Assembly: GCA_013388845.1 (NCBI GenBank)
Contig: JACAEN010000011.1
Coordinates: 62,001 to 126,000 of the forward strand
Reading direction: 5' to 3'
Length of the DNA: 64,000 nt
From: Chloroflexota bacterium
GTDB taxonomy: Bacteria > Chloroflexota > Dehalococcoidia > GIF9 > AB-539-J10
Below are positions 24,931 to 32,931 of this stretch, piece after piece. The notes beneath the pieces are model-generated. The model was not told where the DNA came from, did no database searches, and saw only the letters and a list, made by a program, of their open reading frames with translations. The position numbers were made by a program, and so were the translations under genes. Each line of letters opens with the position of its first letter. Position 1 is the stretch's first letter.

Positions 24931-26010
24931 TTACCCTTTGCTTAAGCCTTTGCCTTGTGATAGAAGAATCAAGATTTCTGAAGCTGCTGCCTTGGCCTGG
25001 GCTACCGTATCAGCGATGTCCTTAGGACTTTGGCAACATCCAGCGATAAAAATTCCATCGGCTGACGTAGCTACTGGCTCAAGCATAGCATGTCTCTCCA
25101 TGAAGAAGCCATCCTTTCTTCGGCTGATAGAAAAGAGGTTGGCAATTTTCTCAGCATCAGCCCTCGGCTCAATGGCAACACACAGGATAACCATGTCCAC
25201 CGGCACGCGGAGTATTCCGCCCGCCAGCGTATCCTCAACACAAACAACTAACTTTCCTTTTTCCTCCTCGTTTAGGGCACGGTTCGTAACACTGGCTACC
25301 TTGCCTCTTATCAAATTCACGCCTTCTTCGGAAAGGCGATTATAGAATTCCTCATGGCCTTCGCCAACACAACGCATATCGATATACATTTGGTATACTT
25401 GGGCATTCGTTTTTTCCATAATTACATGGGAATAATTGAGGGCATACATACAGCATACCCGTGAGCAGTACTCATGATAATTCTTGTCTCGGCTGCCAAC
25501 ACAATGTATAATAGCTACACTTTCCGGAGGCTTGCCATTTTTGAGCAGGATTTGGCCGCCGGTCGGCCCCGTAGCACTACACATTCGTTCAAATTCAAGG
25601 CTGGTGAGTACATTATCGTATTCCTTATAACCGTATAGAGTGATGACCGAGGGGTCGAAGACATCATAGCCTGTAGCTAGAATCACTGCGCCTACGCTTA
25701 CTTCGGTAAGTCCGTTGCGTGCCTTTTCCCGTATCTTGACTTTGAAATCGCCGACATGACCTGAGACCTCCTCAATCTCACTAGAGGTCATAAGCTTAAT
25801 GTTGGGATGAGATTCCAATTTTGTTATCTTGGGAGTGAGGATATCCAAGGCGGAATCCAGAGTAGGAAAGACTTTATCAAACTCGGCCATGTGCCCGCCA
25901 ATCCTAGGCTCCCTTTCTACCAGAATAACCTTGTATCCAGCTTCAGCAATATCCAGAGCTGCTTGGATACCAGCGATACCGCCACCGACAACAAGGTTAG
26001 TTTTGTTCAT
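24931..26010 (-). CDS. Compact HdrA-like FAD protein
   Basis: A 359-residue flavoprotein resembling the central part of heterodisulfide reductase subunit A. An FAD fold (VVGGGIAGIQAALDIAEAGYKVILVERE), the HdrA cysteine block HCVGSRDKNYHEYCSRVCCMY, and FIAGCCQSPKDIADTVAQA at the end. It lacks the ferredoxin domains that make full HdrA about 650 residues. HdrA is the flavin electron-bifurcating or electron-collecting subunit in known Hdr complexes; whether this compact form bifurcates is open. GGAGG lies nine bases before the ATG. It is the second gene of the operon. Confidence 0.82.
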   Translation of the reverse strand: MNKTNLVVGGGIAGIQAALDIAEAGYKVILVEREPRIGGHMAEFDKVFPTLDSALDILTPKITKLESHPNIKLMTSSEIEEVSGHVGDFKVKIREKARNGLTEVSVGAVILATGYDVFDPSVITLYGYKEYDNVLTSLEFERMCSATGPTGGQILLKNGKPPESVAIIHCVGSRDKNYHEYCSRVCCMYALNYSHVIMEKTNAQVYQMYIDMRCVGEGHEEFYNRLSEEGVNLIRGKVASVTNRALNEEEKGKLVVCVEDTLAGGILRVPVDMVILCVAIEPRADAEKIANLFSISRRKDGFFMERHAMLEPVATSADGIFIAGCCQSPKDIADTVAQAKAAASEILILLSQGKGLSKG

Positions 26011-26068
26011 GTCAACCTCCTATGAGCGCAAGGTATTTCAACCAGTCTCTCATCAGCGCTCCGCTTGA

Positions 26069-27229
26069 CTAAATCACTTCTTGAATCAGTTCTGATATAT
26101 CCTTAATTTCTAGGATATCGCCTTTGCCCATATCCAAGACGCTATCCATTAGATTGGTAATACAATAAGGGCAACAGGTAGCCAGTATATCTGCCTTAAC
26201 CTCGAGAGCTTCCTCTACCCTCCGGTTAGAAAATCTTTCCTCCTTTTTGGTTTCCATCCAAAACCTTCCCCCTCCGCCACCGCAGCAAAGGCTATTCTCA
26301 GCAGACCTGGGTAGTTCCACCAGTTCCAAGCCTGGGATACTCTTCAGGACTTCCCGTGGTGCATCGTATATACCACTATGACGCCCCAAATAGCACGGGT
26401 CATGATAACTCACTCTTTTCTTCAATTCTTTGGTAAATCTTAGCTTGCCGTCCCGAATAAGTATGGCTAAATATTGACAGAAGTGAAACACTTCAAAATT
26501 GCCTTTCAACTTCGAGTATTCGTTCTTGTAGGTGCTATAGCAGTGGGGCGAAGTAGTAACAATTTTCTTAACACCAGCTTCGTTAAAAGCGTTAATATTG
26601 CTCTGGGCTAAACTTTGGAATAAGGCCTCGTCACCCGCTTTGCGAACACTCTCGCCACAGCAAACCTCTTTAGCTCCCAGGATGCCAAAATCTACTCCAG
26701 CCTTTTTAAGGATATTAACTGCAGCCCGGGCAACTCGCTGGACTCTTGTGTCATATGCGGGAATGCAACACGGGAAGTATAATATTTCGGTGCCTTCGGT
26801 GTGGATTTTTACATCAAGGTCCTTTGCCCAATCTGCTCGTTTCCCCGGCTCCTCTCCCAGAGGATTACCAACCCCAGCAATATTTTTTAGTGTAATTCTA
26901 AGTGAGTCAGGTACCTTGGCCACACCTAGTCCCACAATGACCCTCCGCAGAGCCCTCATGACATCTGTCATTTCCACACCACGAGGACATTTCTGAGCAC
27001 AGGCGATACAGGTAGTACACATCCATATATCATCGGCTTTGAAGTCGACCAGACCAAGCTGTGCCTGGTGAATAAGCTTTCGGGTGGCAAACCGTGGCGG
27101 AAACCTGCTGACGAGGTTCCATGGGCAAATGGCAGTACAGAAACCACATTGATAGCAAGATTTGAGAGGGTCACCCCCGCTCTCTATTACGGCACCCTTT
27201 ATGTCCCTATCTGGATTTGTTGCTTTCAT
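26069..27229 (-). CDS. HdrD/DsrK-like iron-sulfur protein
   Basis: A 386-residue protein, first gene of the operon. Two 4Fe-4S motifs (CYQCGFCTAICPWNL; CTTCIACAQKCPRG) and two CCG domains (YFPCCIPAYD..VCCGESVRKAG and HDPCYLGR..LCCGGGGGRFW..CCPYC). This matches the HdrD/HdrC-B fusion group, including DsrK/HmcF-type relays. It probably exchanges electrons with the HdrA-like protein and a thiol or low-potential carrier. A promoter lies 41 bases upstream. Confidence 0.85.
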   Translation of the reverse strand: MKATNPDRDIKGAVIESGGDPLKSCYQCGFCTAICPWNLVSRFPPRFATRKLIHQAQLGLVDFKADDIWMCTTCIACAQKCPRGVEMTDVMRALRRVIVGLGVAKVPDSLRITLKNIAGVGNPLGEEPGKRADWAKDLDVKIHTEGTEILYFPCCIPAYDTRVQRVARAAVNILKKAGVDFGILGAKEVCCGESVRKAGDEALFQSLAQSNINAFNEAGVKKIVTTSPHCYSTYKNEYSKLKGNFEVFHFCQYLAILIRDGKLRFTKELKKRVSYHDPCYLGRHSGIYDAPREVLKSIPGLELVELPRSAENSLCCGGGGGRFWMETKKEERFSNRRVEEALEVKADILATCCPYCITNLMDSVLDMGKGDILEIKDISELIQEVI

Positions 27230-27269
27230 GATAAAGCGAGACAGCCCTTTGTTCTTATGTAAGCTGGGG

Positions 27270-27298
27270 ATTATAACAAAAATATCTTTTTGGGTAAA
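27270..27298 (-). promoter_or_regulatory. Promoter of the Hdr/radical SAM operon
   Basis: Minus strand: TTTACC, 17 bases, TATAAT with TGT in front (extended -10). It gives a leader of about 34 bases to the HdrD-like ATG at 27229. No other clear promoter was seen in the 11-gene run down to 16798, though gaps of 26-69 bases exist. Confidence 0.6.
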
Positions 27299-27318
27299 GT
27301 ACTGCTGAATAGACTCTC

Positions 27319-27390
27319 AGCTAGCGGTCGGATTTGAACCGACGACCCGCGGTTTACAAAACCGCTGCTCTACCTCTGAGCTACGCTGGC
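27319..27390 (-). tRNA. tRNA-Thr (anticodon TGT)
   Basis: A 72-base cloverleaf on the minus strand, very like the other tRNA-Thr in this window. Anticodon loop TTTGTAA (TGT, reads ACA), T arm GGTTCAAATCC. The acceptor arms are GCCAGCG and CGCTAGC, so position 3:70 is a C.A mismatch. CCA is not encoded. Confidence 0.93.
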
Positions 27391-27497
27391 ATTCTAGTTC
27401 TTACTCAACCTTATATCTACCTTTTGGCTTGTCAGAGGTAACCTTTGGCTTAGCGCCACGTAGTAATATAAGGCTGGCATTCCGGGGACACAATACT

Positions 27498-28346
27498 TTA
27501 ATATTCCCGCCAATTCCAATTGAACCCACCTTTGAACACATTGGCATTCATCTCATTACTGATAAAGAGGTTGGCCTCGGGGAAGCGTTTAACCATGGCG
27601 TAGTAAAAACTAGCAACATCGTTTGTTCTGACCAGTTCCTCCTCAGTAGCGACAAGATAATCCTTGGTGAAATCGTAGGAACTGGAGTCGAAGGGCATTC
27701 CGGGTTTCTGATGGCCGGGAATAATGACCTCGGCGTCCATTTTCTGTAAGCGCTCAATATCCCGTATCCACTGCTGGCGTTCTTCCGCGGTAAGCTCGCA
27801 GGTAAAGGGATGTGCCTGGTTAAAAAGAACGTCGCTCCCATACAGAGTCCGTATTGAAGGGATCCAGACCACTGTGTTGTATTTCATGTCCCCCATCACT
27901 TCCGGGATAATCTCGATGCGTTGCCCTTCCAGTTCGAAGTAGTTCTCGGTAAGAGGCTCAATATTGGTTGTTTTTCTGGGTACGTTTATAGCTCCTATCA
28001 CTTTTTCCCAGTACTCGATTTTGCCGAAGAACTGTTTATTGATGATATGGGCTTCTGAAGGGAGCGCTACAACCCGAGCTTGAGGGAAAGCCTCGGCGAT
28101 GGTGCCCAGTCCAAAGTAATGGTCAGGATGCGCATGAGTAATATAAATCGTTTTCAGATATTTGCCTGTTTCCAGTATTTCTGCGATTACTCGATGGGCA
28201 TTTGACAACGTCCACTGTGCATCAATAAGAACGGCATCGGTCTTGCCTGTCACGATTACGGAGGCCACTTCGAAACCACTTTCGTCGCTGAAAAAGACTT
28301 TCGTTGCCAGTGAGTTCCGCCCGTGTGTGTTTAATCTAATCTCCAT
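27498..28346 (-). CDS. MBL-fold metallo-hydrolase
   Basis: A 282-residue metallo-beta-lactamase superfamily protein. Metal ligands are visible in YITHAHPDHYFG (HxHxDH), in TLYGSDVLF (the bridging Asp) and in IIPGHQKPG (the last His). The family includes lactonases, glyoxalases and RNases; substrate cannot be told. It begins MEIRLNTHGRNSLATKVFF, without a signal peptide. GGAGGGAG precedes the ATG. It stands alone between tRNA-Thr and a two-helix membrane protein. Confidence 0.85.
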   Translation of the reverse strand: MEIRLNTHGRNSLATKVFFSDESGFEVASVIVTGKTDAVLIDAQWTLSNAHRVIAEILETGKYLKTIYITHAHPDHYFGLGTIAEAFPQARVVALPSEAHIINKQFFGKIEYWEKVIGAINVPRKTTNIEPLTENYFELEGQRIEIIPEVMGDMKYNTVVWIPSIRTLYGSDVLFNQAHPFTCELTAEERQQWIRDIERLQKMDAEVIIPGHQKPGMPFDSSSYDFTKDYLVATEEELVRTNDVASFYYAMVKRFPEANLFISNEMNANVFKGGFNWNWREY

Positions 28347-28644
28347 GAACTTTCTCCCTCCAACAAATTTTCTTTAATTTAACAAGCAGTGTCCTAGATT
28401 GCAATAAGACATCAAGATGTTAAAGTCCTTTAATTTTAAAGAAACATGTTTATCGGCAAATAGGCACCTAGGGCAAGCTCAAAGGATAGGCTCGAGGGGT
28501 TAACCTCGATCCTGTTTTTGCCTATGAAGCCACATTTCGAGCGATTGTGATCCGACGGAAGCCTCTACTACGATATTTGTTTACGTAGCTTGAGTATCAT
28601 CTCTCCGAGTGGGATGGTTAGCTGGGCAGATTAAGAATGCTCTA
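28347..28644. other. Intergenic stretch with one hairpin
   Basis: About 300 bases without a convincing gene. The only structure I see is the hairpin at 28488-28513. The first 40 bases are the leader of the MBL gene, read leftwards. Confidence 0.5.
28488..28513. terminator. Hairpin AGG-c-TCGAGG / CCTCGA-t-CCT
   Basis: A 9-bp stem with one internal mismatch and a 6-base loop (GGTTAA). It is followed on the plus strand by GTTTTTG and lies 130 bases downstream of a minus-strand gene. The inner TCGAGG/CCTCGA stem recurs in the hairpin at 35194-35227. Confidence 0.4.
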
Positions 28645-28860
28645 TCAGGACAATGCCTGTCTCAAGGCCGGCAGTACCCACGGCGAGAAAATCAAGCATA
28701 GGCCTCCCAAGACCATGAACAAGCCCCAGAAAAGTGGACTCGTAAAGACTTCCTTCGGCTTTGCCGAGCCTTTGGTAACTAGGTTAATCCCTGAGGCAAA
28801 AAGATAGCAACCCCCGACAAACAGAGCATGAGAGATTACAAGTGCCATAGCTAATAGCAT
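28645..28860 (-). CDS. Small two-helix membrane protein, unknown
   Basis: A 71-residue hydrophobic protein: helix 1 near residues 3-27 (AMALVISHALFVGGCYLFASG), a short basic loop with KGSAKPKEVF, and helix 2 near residues 43-65 (FWGLFMVLGGLCLIFSPWVL). The ATG has GGAGG eight bases upstream. No family recognised. Translation signals support it, but it could be a minor gene. Confidence 0.55.
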   Translation of the reverse strand: MLLAMALVISHALFVGGCYLFASGINLVTKGSAKPKEVFTSPLFWGLFMVLGGLCLIFSPWVLPALRQALS

Positions 28861-28999
28861 TTGCCGCCTCCTTTTATCGCTTATTCTCGGTGCGAAGTGA
28901 TACTAACCGTAAGGCAGTTAGAGTGTCAATATGCAGGAATTTCTATTTTTGAAGGTAGCGTAACATTGTGGACTTTTGTTGGGCAAGTTGGTCTAGATG

Positions 29000-29425
29000 C
29001 TAACGGTCTGCTTCCTCGAGTTCTTCTTCAGCGAAGCGACTGACTGTTGTGAAGTCTTTGGACTTTATTCTCACCATATACCAGAAGCGAAAGGTATCCT
29101 TAATGGGTTCTTTATCTACGACCCCGGTGTGGCCTCTATACATTGAGGGAGAATTGGTACTGATTCTCACCTTGCTGCCTTGCTTGAACTTCGGCACTCT
29201 TTTACCATACCCCCGGGGAAGATCATACCCCCTCCGTTTAATCGGGTCAGACAGAATAGCATAAGCCTCATTTATTTCTAGCATTTTTCTATGGGTTTCC
29301 TCGCTCGCCTGATGCCTGTCTGGGTGATATTGAAAAGCTAGCTTGCGATAGGCCTTTCTTATTTCCTTTGCGCTCGCAGTCGGCTCAATGCCCAAAACTT
29401 CGTAATAGTCTCGTTCCTTTTGCAT
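29000..29425 (-). CDS. J-domain protein with C-terminal SH3/KOW-like domain
   Basis: A 141-residue protein. Residues 5-68 are a J domain ([20 protein letters not shown], with HPD in FQYHPDRHQ), which stimulates Hsp70/DnaK ATPase. Instead of the G/F, zinc and C-terminal domains of DnaJ, it ends in a beta-rich segment, [20 protein letters not shown] followed by FWYMVRIKS, resembling a KOW/SH3-like barrel. It is probably a specialised co-chaperone; the client is unknown. The gene stands alone. Confidence 0.82.
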   Translation of the reverse strand: MQKERDYYEVLGIEPTASAKEIRKAYRKLAFQYHPDRHQASEETHRKMLEINEAYAILSDPIKRRGYDLPRGYGKRVPKFKQGSKVRISTNSPSMYRGHTGVVDKEPIKDTFRFWYMVRIKSKDFTTVSRFAEEELEEADR

Positions 29426-29542
29426 TTTGCGTATCCTGATCTCCTAATGTTCGTTGAGTATTTTAGCACACCCACTGTCACGGAGATAATAGATGGTAAA
29501 ATGTTCCATGGTTATCATTATGGTGGGTGAGCTAGTCCTTAC

Positions 29543-30286
29543 ATGATTGTTAGAGAAGTCTATGCCAGGAGCATACTATCCGAATCGAAGGTCTTTGACT
29601 ACGTGGTGAACCCATACATTGGGTGCCAGCACGGTTGCAGTTATTGCTATGCTCGTTTCATGAAGAGATTCACGGGACATAAGGAACCGTGGGGGCAGTT
29701 TGTTGACGTTAAGGTTAATGCCCTAGCTCTGCTGCTGCAGGAGATAAAAAAGAAACCGCCCGGTAGAGTGTGGATAAGCGGAGTATGCGACCCTTATCAA
29801 CCGCTGGAGGGACAATATGAGTTGACAAAGAAGTGTCTTGAAGTATTGATTCAACATGATTGGCCAGTTACAATCCAGACGAAATCTCCACTCGTGTTGC
29901 GTGACATAGACTTATTCAGGAGAGGCGATAAAGTCGAGGTCGGGTTCTCAGTTACTAGTGCCGACGATAAGGTAAGAAAGTTGTTTGAACCAGGTGTGCC
30001 ATCTATTGAGGAAAGGCTCAAAGCACTGGAGGAGCTACATCTTGCCGGCATTAGAACTTATGCCATGATTGCGCCGATGCTTCCTGGGGCGGAGGAACTT
30101 GCAGATGGGCTTAAGGGGAAAGTGGACTACGTATTGATCGACAAAATGAACTACCACTATGGCGATTGGGTGTATAGAAAGTATAATTTAGAGGGCGCCA
30201 TGAGCAATGATTTTTTCTCCTTAAAAGGCAAGGAACTGGCCTCTGCCTTTGCAAAACAGGGCATCGAGTGTCGCGTGCTATATTGA
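29543..30286 (+). CDS. SplB-like radical SAM protein
   Basis: A 247-residue radical SAM protein of the SplB/COG1533 group. The cluster motif is CQHGCSYCYARFM near residues 28-40, with NPYIGC just before. WISGVCDPYQPLE and IQTKSPLVLRDIDL match the group, which includes spore photoproduct lyase-like proteins of unknown function in non-sporulating bacteria. True spore photoproduct lyase is longer, and its C-terminal catalytic cysteine is not evident here. A DNA-repair role is therefore not supported. Confidence 0.82.
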   Translation: MIVREVYARSILSESKVFDYVVNPYIGCQHGCSYCYARFMKRFTGHKEPWGQFVDVKVNALALLLQEIKKKPPGRVWISGVCDPYQPLEGQYELTKKCLEVLIQHDWPVTIQTKSPLVLRDIDLFRRGDKVEVGFSVTSADDKVRKLFEPGVPSIEERLKALEELHLAGIRTYAMIAPMLPGAEELADGLKGKVDYVLIDKMNYHYGDWVYRKYNLEGAMSNDFFSLKGKELASAFAKQGIECRVLY

Positions 30287-30506
30287 CGGCGCTTGGGTAA
30301 CGGCCTTTTTGAGTACATTGCTAAGTGAGATGCTGGCAGCGCTCAGCGAGTAAAGCATTCGCCCCAAAATGTGCTGCTATTTACTTCAATATTAGCCGGT
30401 GCGTCTGGCGGTTAGCAAAATGAGTGATTGTTACCTGCGTAGTGTATCGAACTGAACAGGGGCCCGTTAAGTAGCTGCCTCACCGAGGATAGAGCCTAAG
30501 TTTTGG

Positions 30507-30515
30507 TGGTATAAT
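30507..30515 (+). promoter_or_regulatory. Extended -10 promoter of the CrtI-like gene
   Basis: TGGTATAAT, 28 bases before the ATG at 30544. No good -35 box. The leader holds TAGGAGG. Confidence 0.5.
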
Positions 30516-30543
30516 GATTTCCGAATTGGTCTAGGAGGTGGCG

Positions 30544-32055
30544 ATGGAAAAGTCAATAATCATCATCGGGGGTGGCATTGCTGGCCTGTCTGCCGGGTGC
30601 TATGGACAGATGAATGGCTACCAGACTCAGATATTTGAGATGCACGATAAGAGTGGTGGGGTATGCACCGGCTGGAAACGCAAAGGCTATACCATTGACG
30701 GCTGTATGCACTGGCTGGTAGGCACCAACCCGGCCAACAAGTTCTATCACATTTGGGAGGAGTTGGGGGTGGCGCCGGGGTGGAGAATCATTGACCACGA
30801 GCAGTTTATATCCATTGAAGGAGGGGAAGGCAAGGTCTTTACTGTTTATGCTGACATTGACCGTCTGGAGCAACATATGAAGGAGCTTGCCCCTGAGGAC
30901 AAGAATGTTATCGGAGAACTTACCAAAGGAGTGCGTGACTGCACCCATGTGGATATGCCGATAGAAAAAGCTCCCGAATTATATGGCCCCATTGACGGGT
31001 TCAAGATGATATTTGCTATGTTTCCCTTGTTAAAATTCATGAGAAAATGGGGCAAGGTTTCGTCTCTTGGTTTTACCAGGCGCTTCCAGAATCCCTTCCT
31101 GCGCGAGGCTATCTCCGTAGCCTTCTTAGGCGATTTTAGGGATGATTTTCCTCCCTTATTTATGCTTATGACGCTAGCCTGGTTGCACCAGAAGGCGGCC
31201 GGTTATCTAGTTGGTGGTGGCTTGGCGCTGTCCGGCGCTATTGAGCGTCGCTACCTCAGTTTGGGCGGTGAACTTTACTGCAAGTCAAGAGTGGACAAAA
31301 TCTTGGTGAAGGATGATAAGGCGGTTGGCGTACGGCTAGCTGATGGGACAGAACACCGTGGTGATATTGTCATCTCCGCTGCCGATGGTCACACCACCAT
31401 TTTTGATATGCTCGATGGAAGATACACCGATGAAAAAATCCGGGGTTATTACGATAATCCTAAGCTGTTTCCGCCGTTGGTATATATCGGCCTGGGGGTC
31501 GCTCGTTCGTTCGATAATGTGCCATCTTCAGTAGCCGGGCTGAGCTTCCCTATTGACAAGCCGATTACTATTGCCGGGCAGGAGCATAAGCGGCTGGGCG
31601 TGCAGATTTACAACTTTGACCCAACCCTAGCCCCAAAGGGCAAGACCGTATTGAAAGTCCAGTTCAATACTGACTATGATTACTGGAAGAAGTTGAGGCA
31701 AGAGCCTGAGCGATATAATGCGGAGAAAGAGCAGATTGCTGAGCAGGTAATTACGGCGCTGGACCGACGTTTCCCCGGCTTAGCTGCTAAGGTGGAGATG
31801 CATGATGTGGCTACGCCTATGACCTGGGAGAGATATACGGGCAACTGGCGGGGTAGCTATGAGGGGTGGCTGCCCTCAGCCCAGTCTCTGATGAAGCGCA
31901 TGAGTAAGACTCTCCCCGGACTGGACGACTTCTATATGGCTGGACAGTGGGTTGAACCTGGGGGAGGCCTGCCCACGGCTGCGATGTCTGGTCGCAATGT
32001 AATACAGATAATCTGCAAAAGGGATGAAAGGCAATTCGTGACAATGGTGGCGTGA
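30544..32055 (+). CDS. CrtI/phytoene desaturase-like FAD oxidoreductase
   Basis: A 503-residue flavoprotein. The N-terminal dinucleotide motif is IIIGGGIAGLSAGCYGQMNGYQ, followed by GGVCTGWKRKGYTIDGCMHWL, typical of the CrtI/CrtO/carotenoid isomerase group. The C-terminus DFYMAGQWVEPGGGLPTAAMSG is the second FAD-contact motif. Members oxidise or isomerise polyene or other hydrophobic substrates. There is no phytoene synthase or carotenoid cluster nearby, so the substrate is open. I start at ATG 30544, five bases after AGGAGG; GTG at 30538 overlaps that site. Confidence 0.85.
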   Translation: MEKSIIIIGGGIAGLSAGCYGQMNGYQTQIFEMHDKSGGVCTGWKRKGYTIDGCMHWLVGTNPANKFYHIWEELGVAPGWRIIDHEQFISIEGGEGKVFTVYADIDRLEQHMKELAPEDKNVIGELTKGVRDCTHVDMPIEKAPELYGPIDGFKMIFAMFPLLKFMRKWGKVSSLGFTRRFQNPFLREAISVAFLGDFRDDFPPLFMLMTLAWLHQKAAGYLVGGGLALSGAIERRYLSLGGELYCKSRVDKILVKDDKAVGVRLADGTEHRGDIVISAADGHTTIFDMLDGRYTDEKIRGYYDNPKLFPPLVYIGLGVARSFDNVPSSVAGLSFPIDKPITIAGQEHKRLGVQIYNFDPTLAPKGKTVLKVQFNTDYDYWKKLRQEPERYNAEKEQIAEQVITALDRRFPGLAAKVEMHDVATPMTWERYTGNWRGSYEGWLPSAQSLMKRMSKTLPGLDDFYMAGQWVEPGGGLPTAAMSGRNVIQIICKRDERQFVTMVA

Positions 32056-32108
32056 TGTTGACCCCTGACGATATTGGACTGTGGTAGTGCAGAGGAAACC
32101 ACCAGTGT

Positions 32109-32789
32109 TCATCTCCTAAGCTTACTCTGGAGAGCGTCACTCTCTAGTTCTTTGAGAGCATCAGAAGCAACCCAGCGCGCAGCCTTCGAGTCAAGGCGCT
32201 GGATTTTCTTGGCAGTATTTATCGCAGCTTCGTTCAGATTGAGGTTCCTTTTTCCGATGTTTCTCAGAGCCCAGTTCACGGCTTTCTTGACGAAGTTACG
32301 CTCATCAGTAGCCCCTCGTATTATTACAGGAAGCAGTTCGATGAATGCCTCATCGCTAGCCTTCTTATCATGCCAGGCCAAGCAAGCTGTCAGCGAAAAG
32401 GCCGTCCTTTTGACAAACTCTTCTTCTCGCTCAGACCAATCGATGATTTTCTTCCAAGCTAATGGGTTCTTTTCAAAAAGATTCATGCATACCTGGTCGC
32501 AGACATCCCAGGAAGCAATATCTTTCACCCAATCTTCCATCTGCTCTTCAGTTAGCTCAGCAGGGTCATCAACCATCCCAGCCAGGATTCTGGCTTCAGC
32601 TATTCCGGTTCTCCATAAGTCCAGTGCCAGCTTGTGATCTTTTGCTATTTCCTTAGCCAGTTTCCTCATATCAGGAACTGAGACGCCTAATCTCTGTTCC
32701 ACGGTCATGCCGTATTTGGCCATTCCTTTTAACTGCTCTGGATGAGCCTTGCTCTGGAGTTTGTCCAGCACATTCTTCACAGAAGCCAT
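32109..32789 (-). CDS. AlkD-like DNA alkylation repair protein
   Basis: A 226-residue all-helical HEAT-like repeat protein of the AlkD/AlkC family, DNA glycosylases that remove bulky or positively charged alkyl bases without flipping them. Family residues are visible: the Trp and Asp in SWDVCDQVC, the Arg in KRTAFSLTA, and the Trp in KKAVNWALRNIGKRN. It begins MASVKNVLDKLQSKA. It is convergent with the CrtI-like gene. Confidence 0.85.
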   Translation of the reverse strand: MASVKNVLDKLQSKAHPEQLKGMAKYGMTVEQRLGVSVPDMRKLAKEIAKDHKLALDLWRTGIAEARILAGMVDDPAELTEEQMEDWVKDIASWDVCDQVCMNLFEKNPLAWKKIIDWSEREEEFVKRTAFSLTACLAWHDKKASDEAFIELLPVIIRGATDERNFVKKAVNWALRNIGKRNLNLNEAAINTAKKIQRLDSKAARWVASDALKELESDALQSKLRR

Positions 32790-32854
32790 TGTTTCCTCGT
32801 ATGCCGTTACTTCAAAATTACTAACACATATATTGAGTCGTGTGTGAAGATAAT

Positions 32855-32920
32855 GACAAGAGAGAGCATATTACCCTCTCTTGTCCGGTATTTACCGCAT
32901 TCGGCTTCGGCAAACCGAAG
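32855..32920. terminator. Two tandem hairpins after the caspase-like gene
   Basis: The first is a perfect 10-bp stem GACAAGAGAG/CTCTCTTGTC at 32855-32885. The second is CTTCGG-CAAA-CCGAAG at 32905-32920. Both lie between the stop of the caspase-like gene and the start of alkD, on a minus-strand run. No T tract follows, so termination is inferred from position. Confidence 0.4.
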
Positions 32921-32931
32921 AGGCTTGAGAT

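Noticed and set aside
29543-30286. Spore photoproduct lyase
   Set aside because: The protein is short, its C-terminal catalytic cysteine is not evident, and no sporulation gene is present. I call it an SplB-like radical SAM protein of unknown role.
30287-30506. Possible riboswitch ahead of the CrtI-like gene
   Set aside because: The segment precedes the extended -10 promoter and so would not be in that transcript; no known riboswitch motif found.
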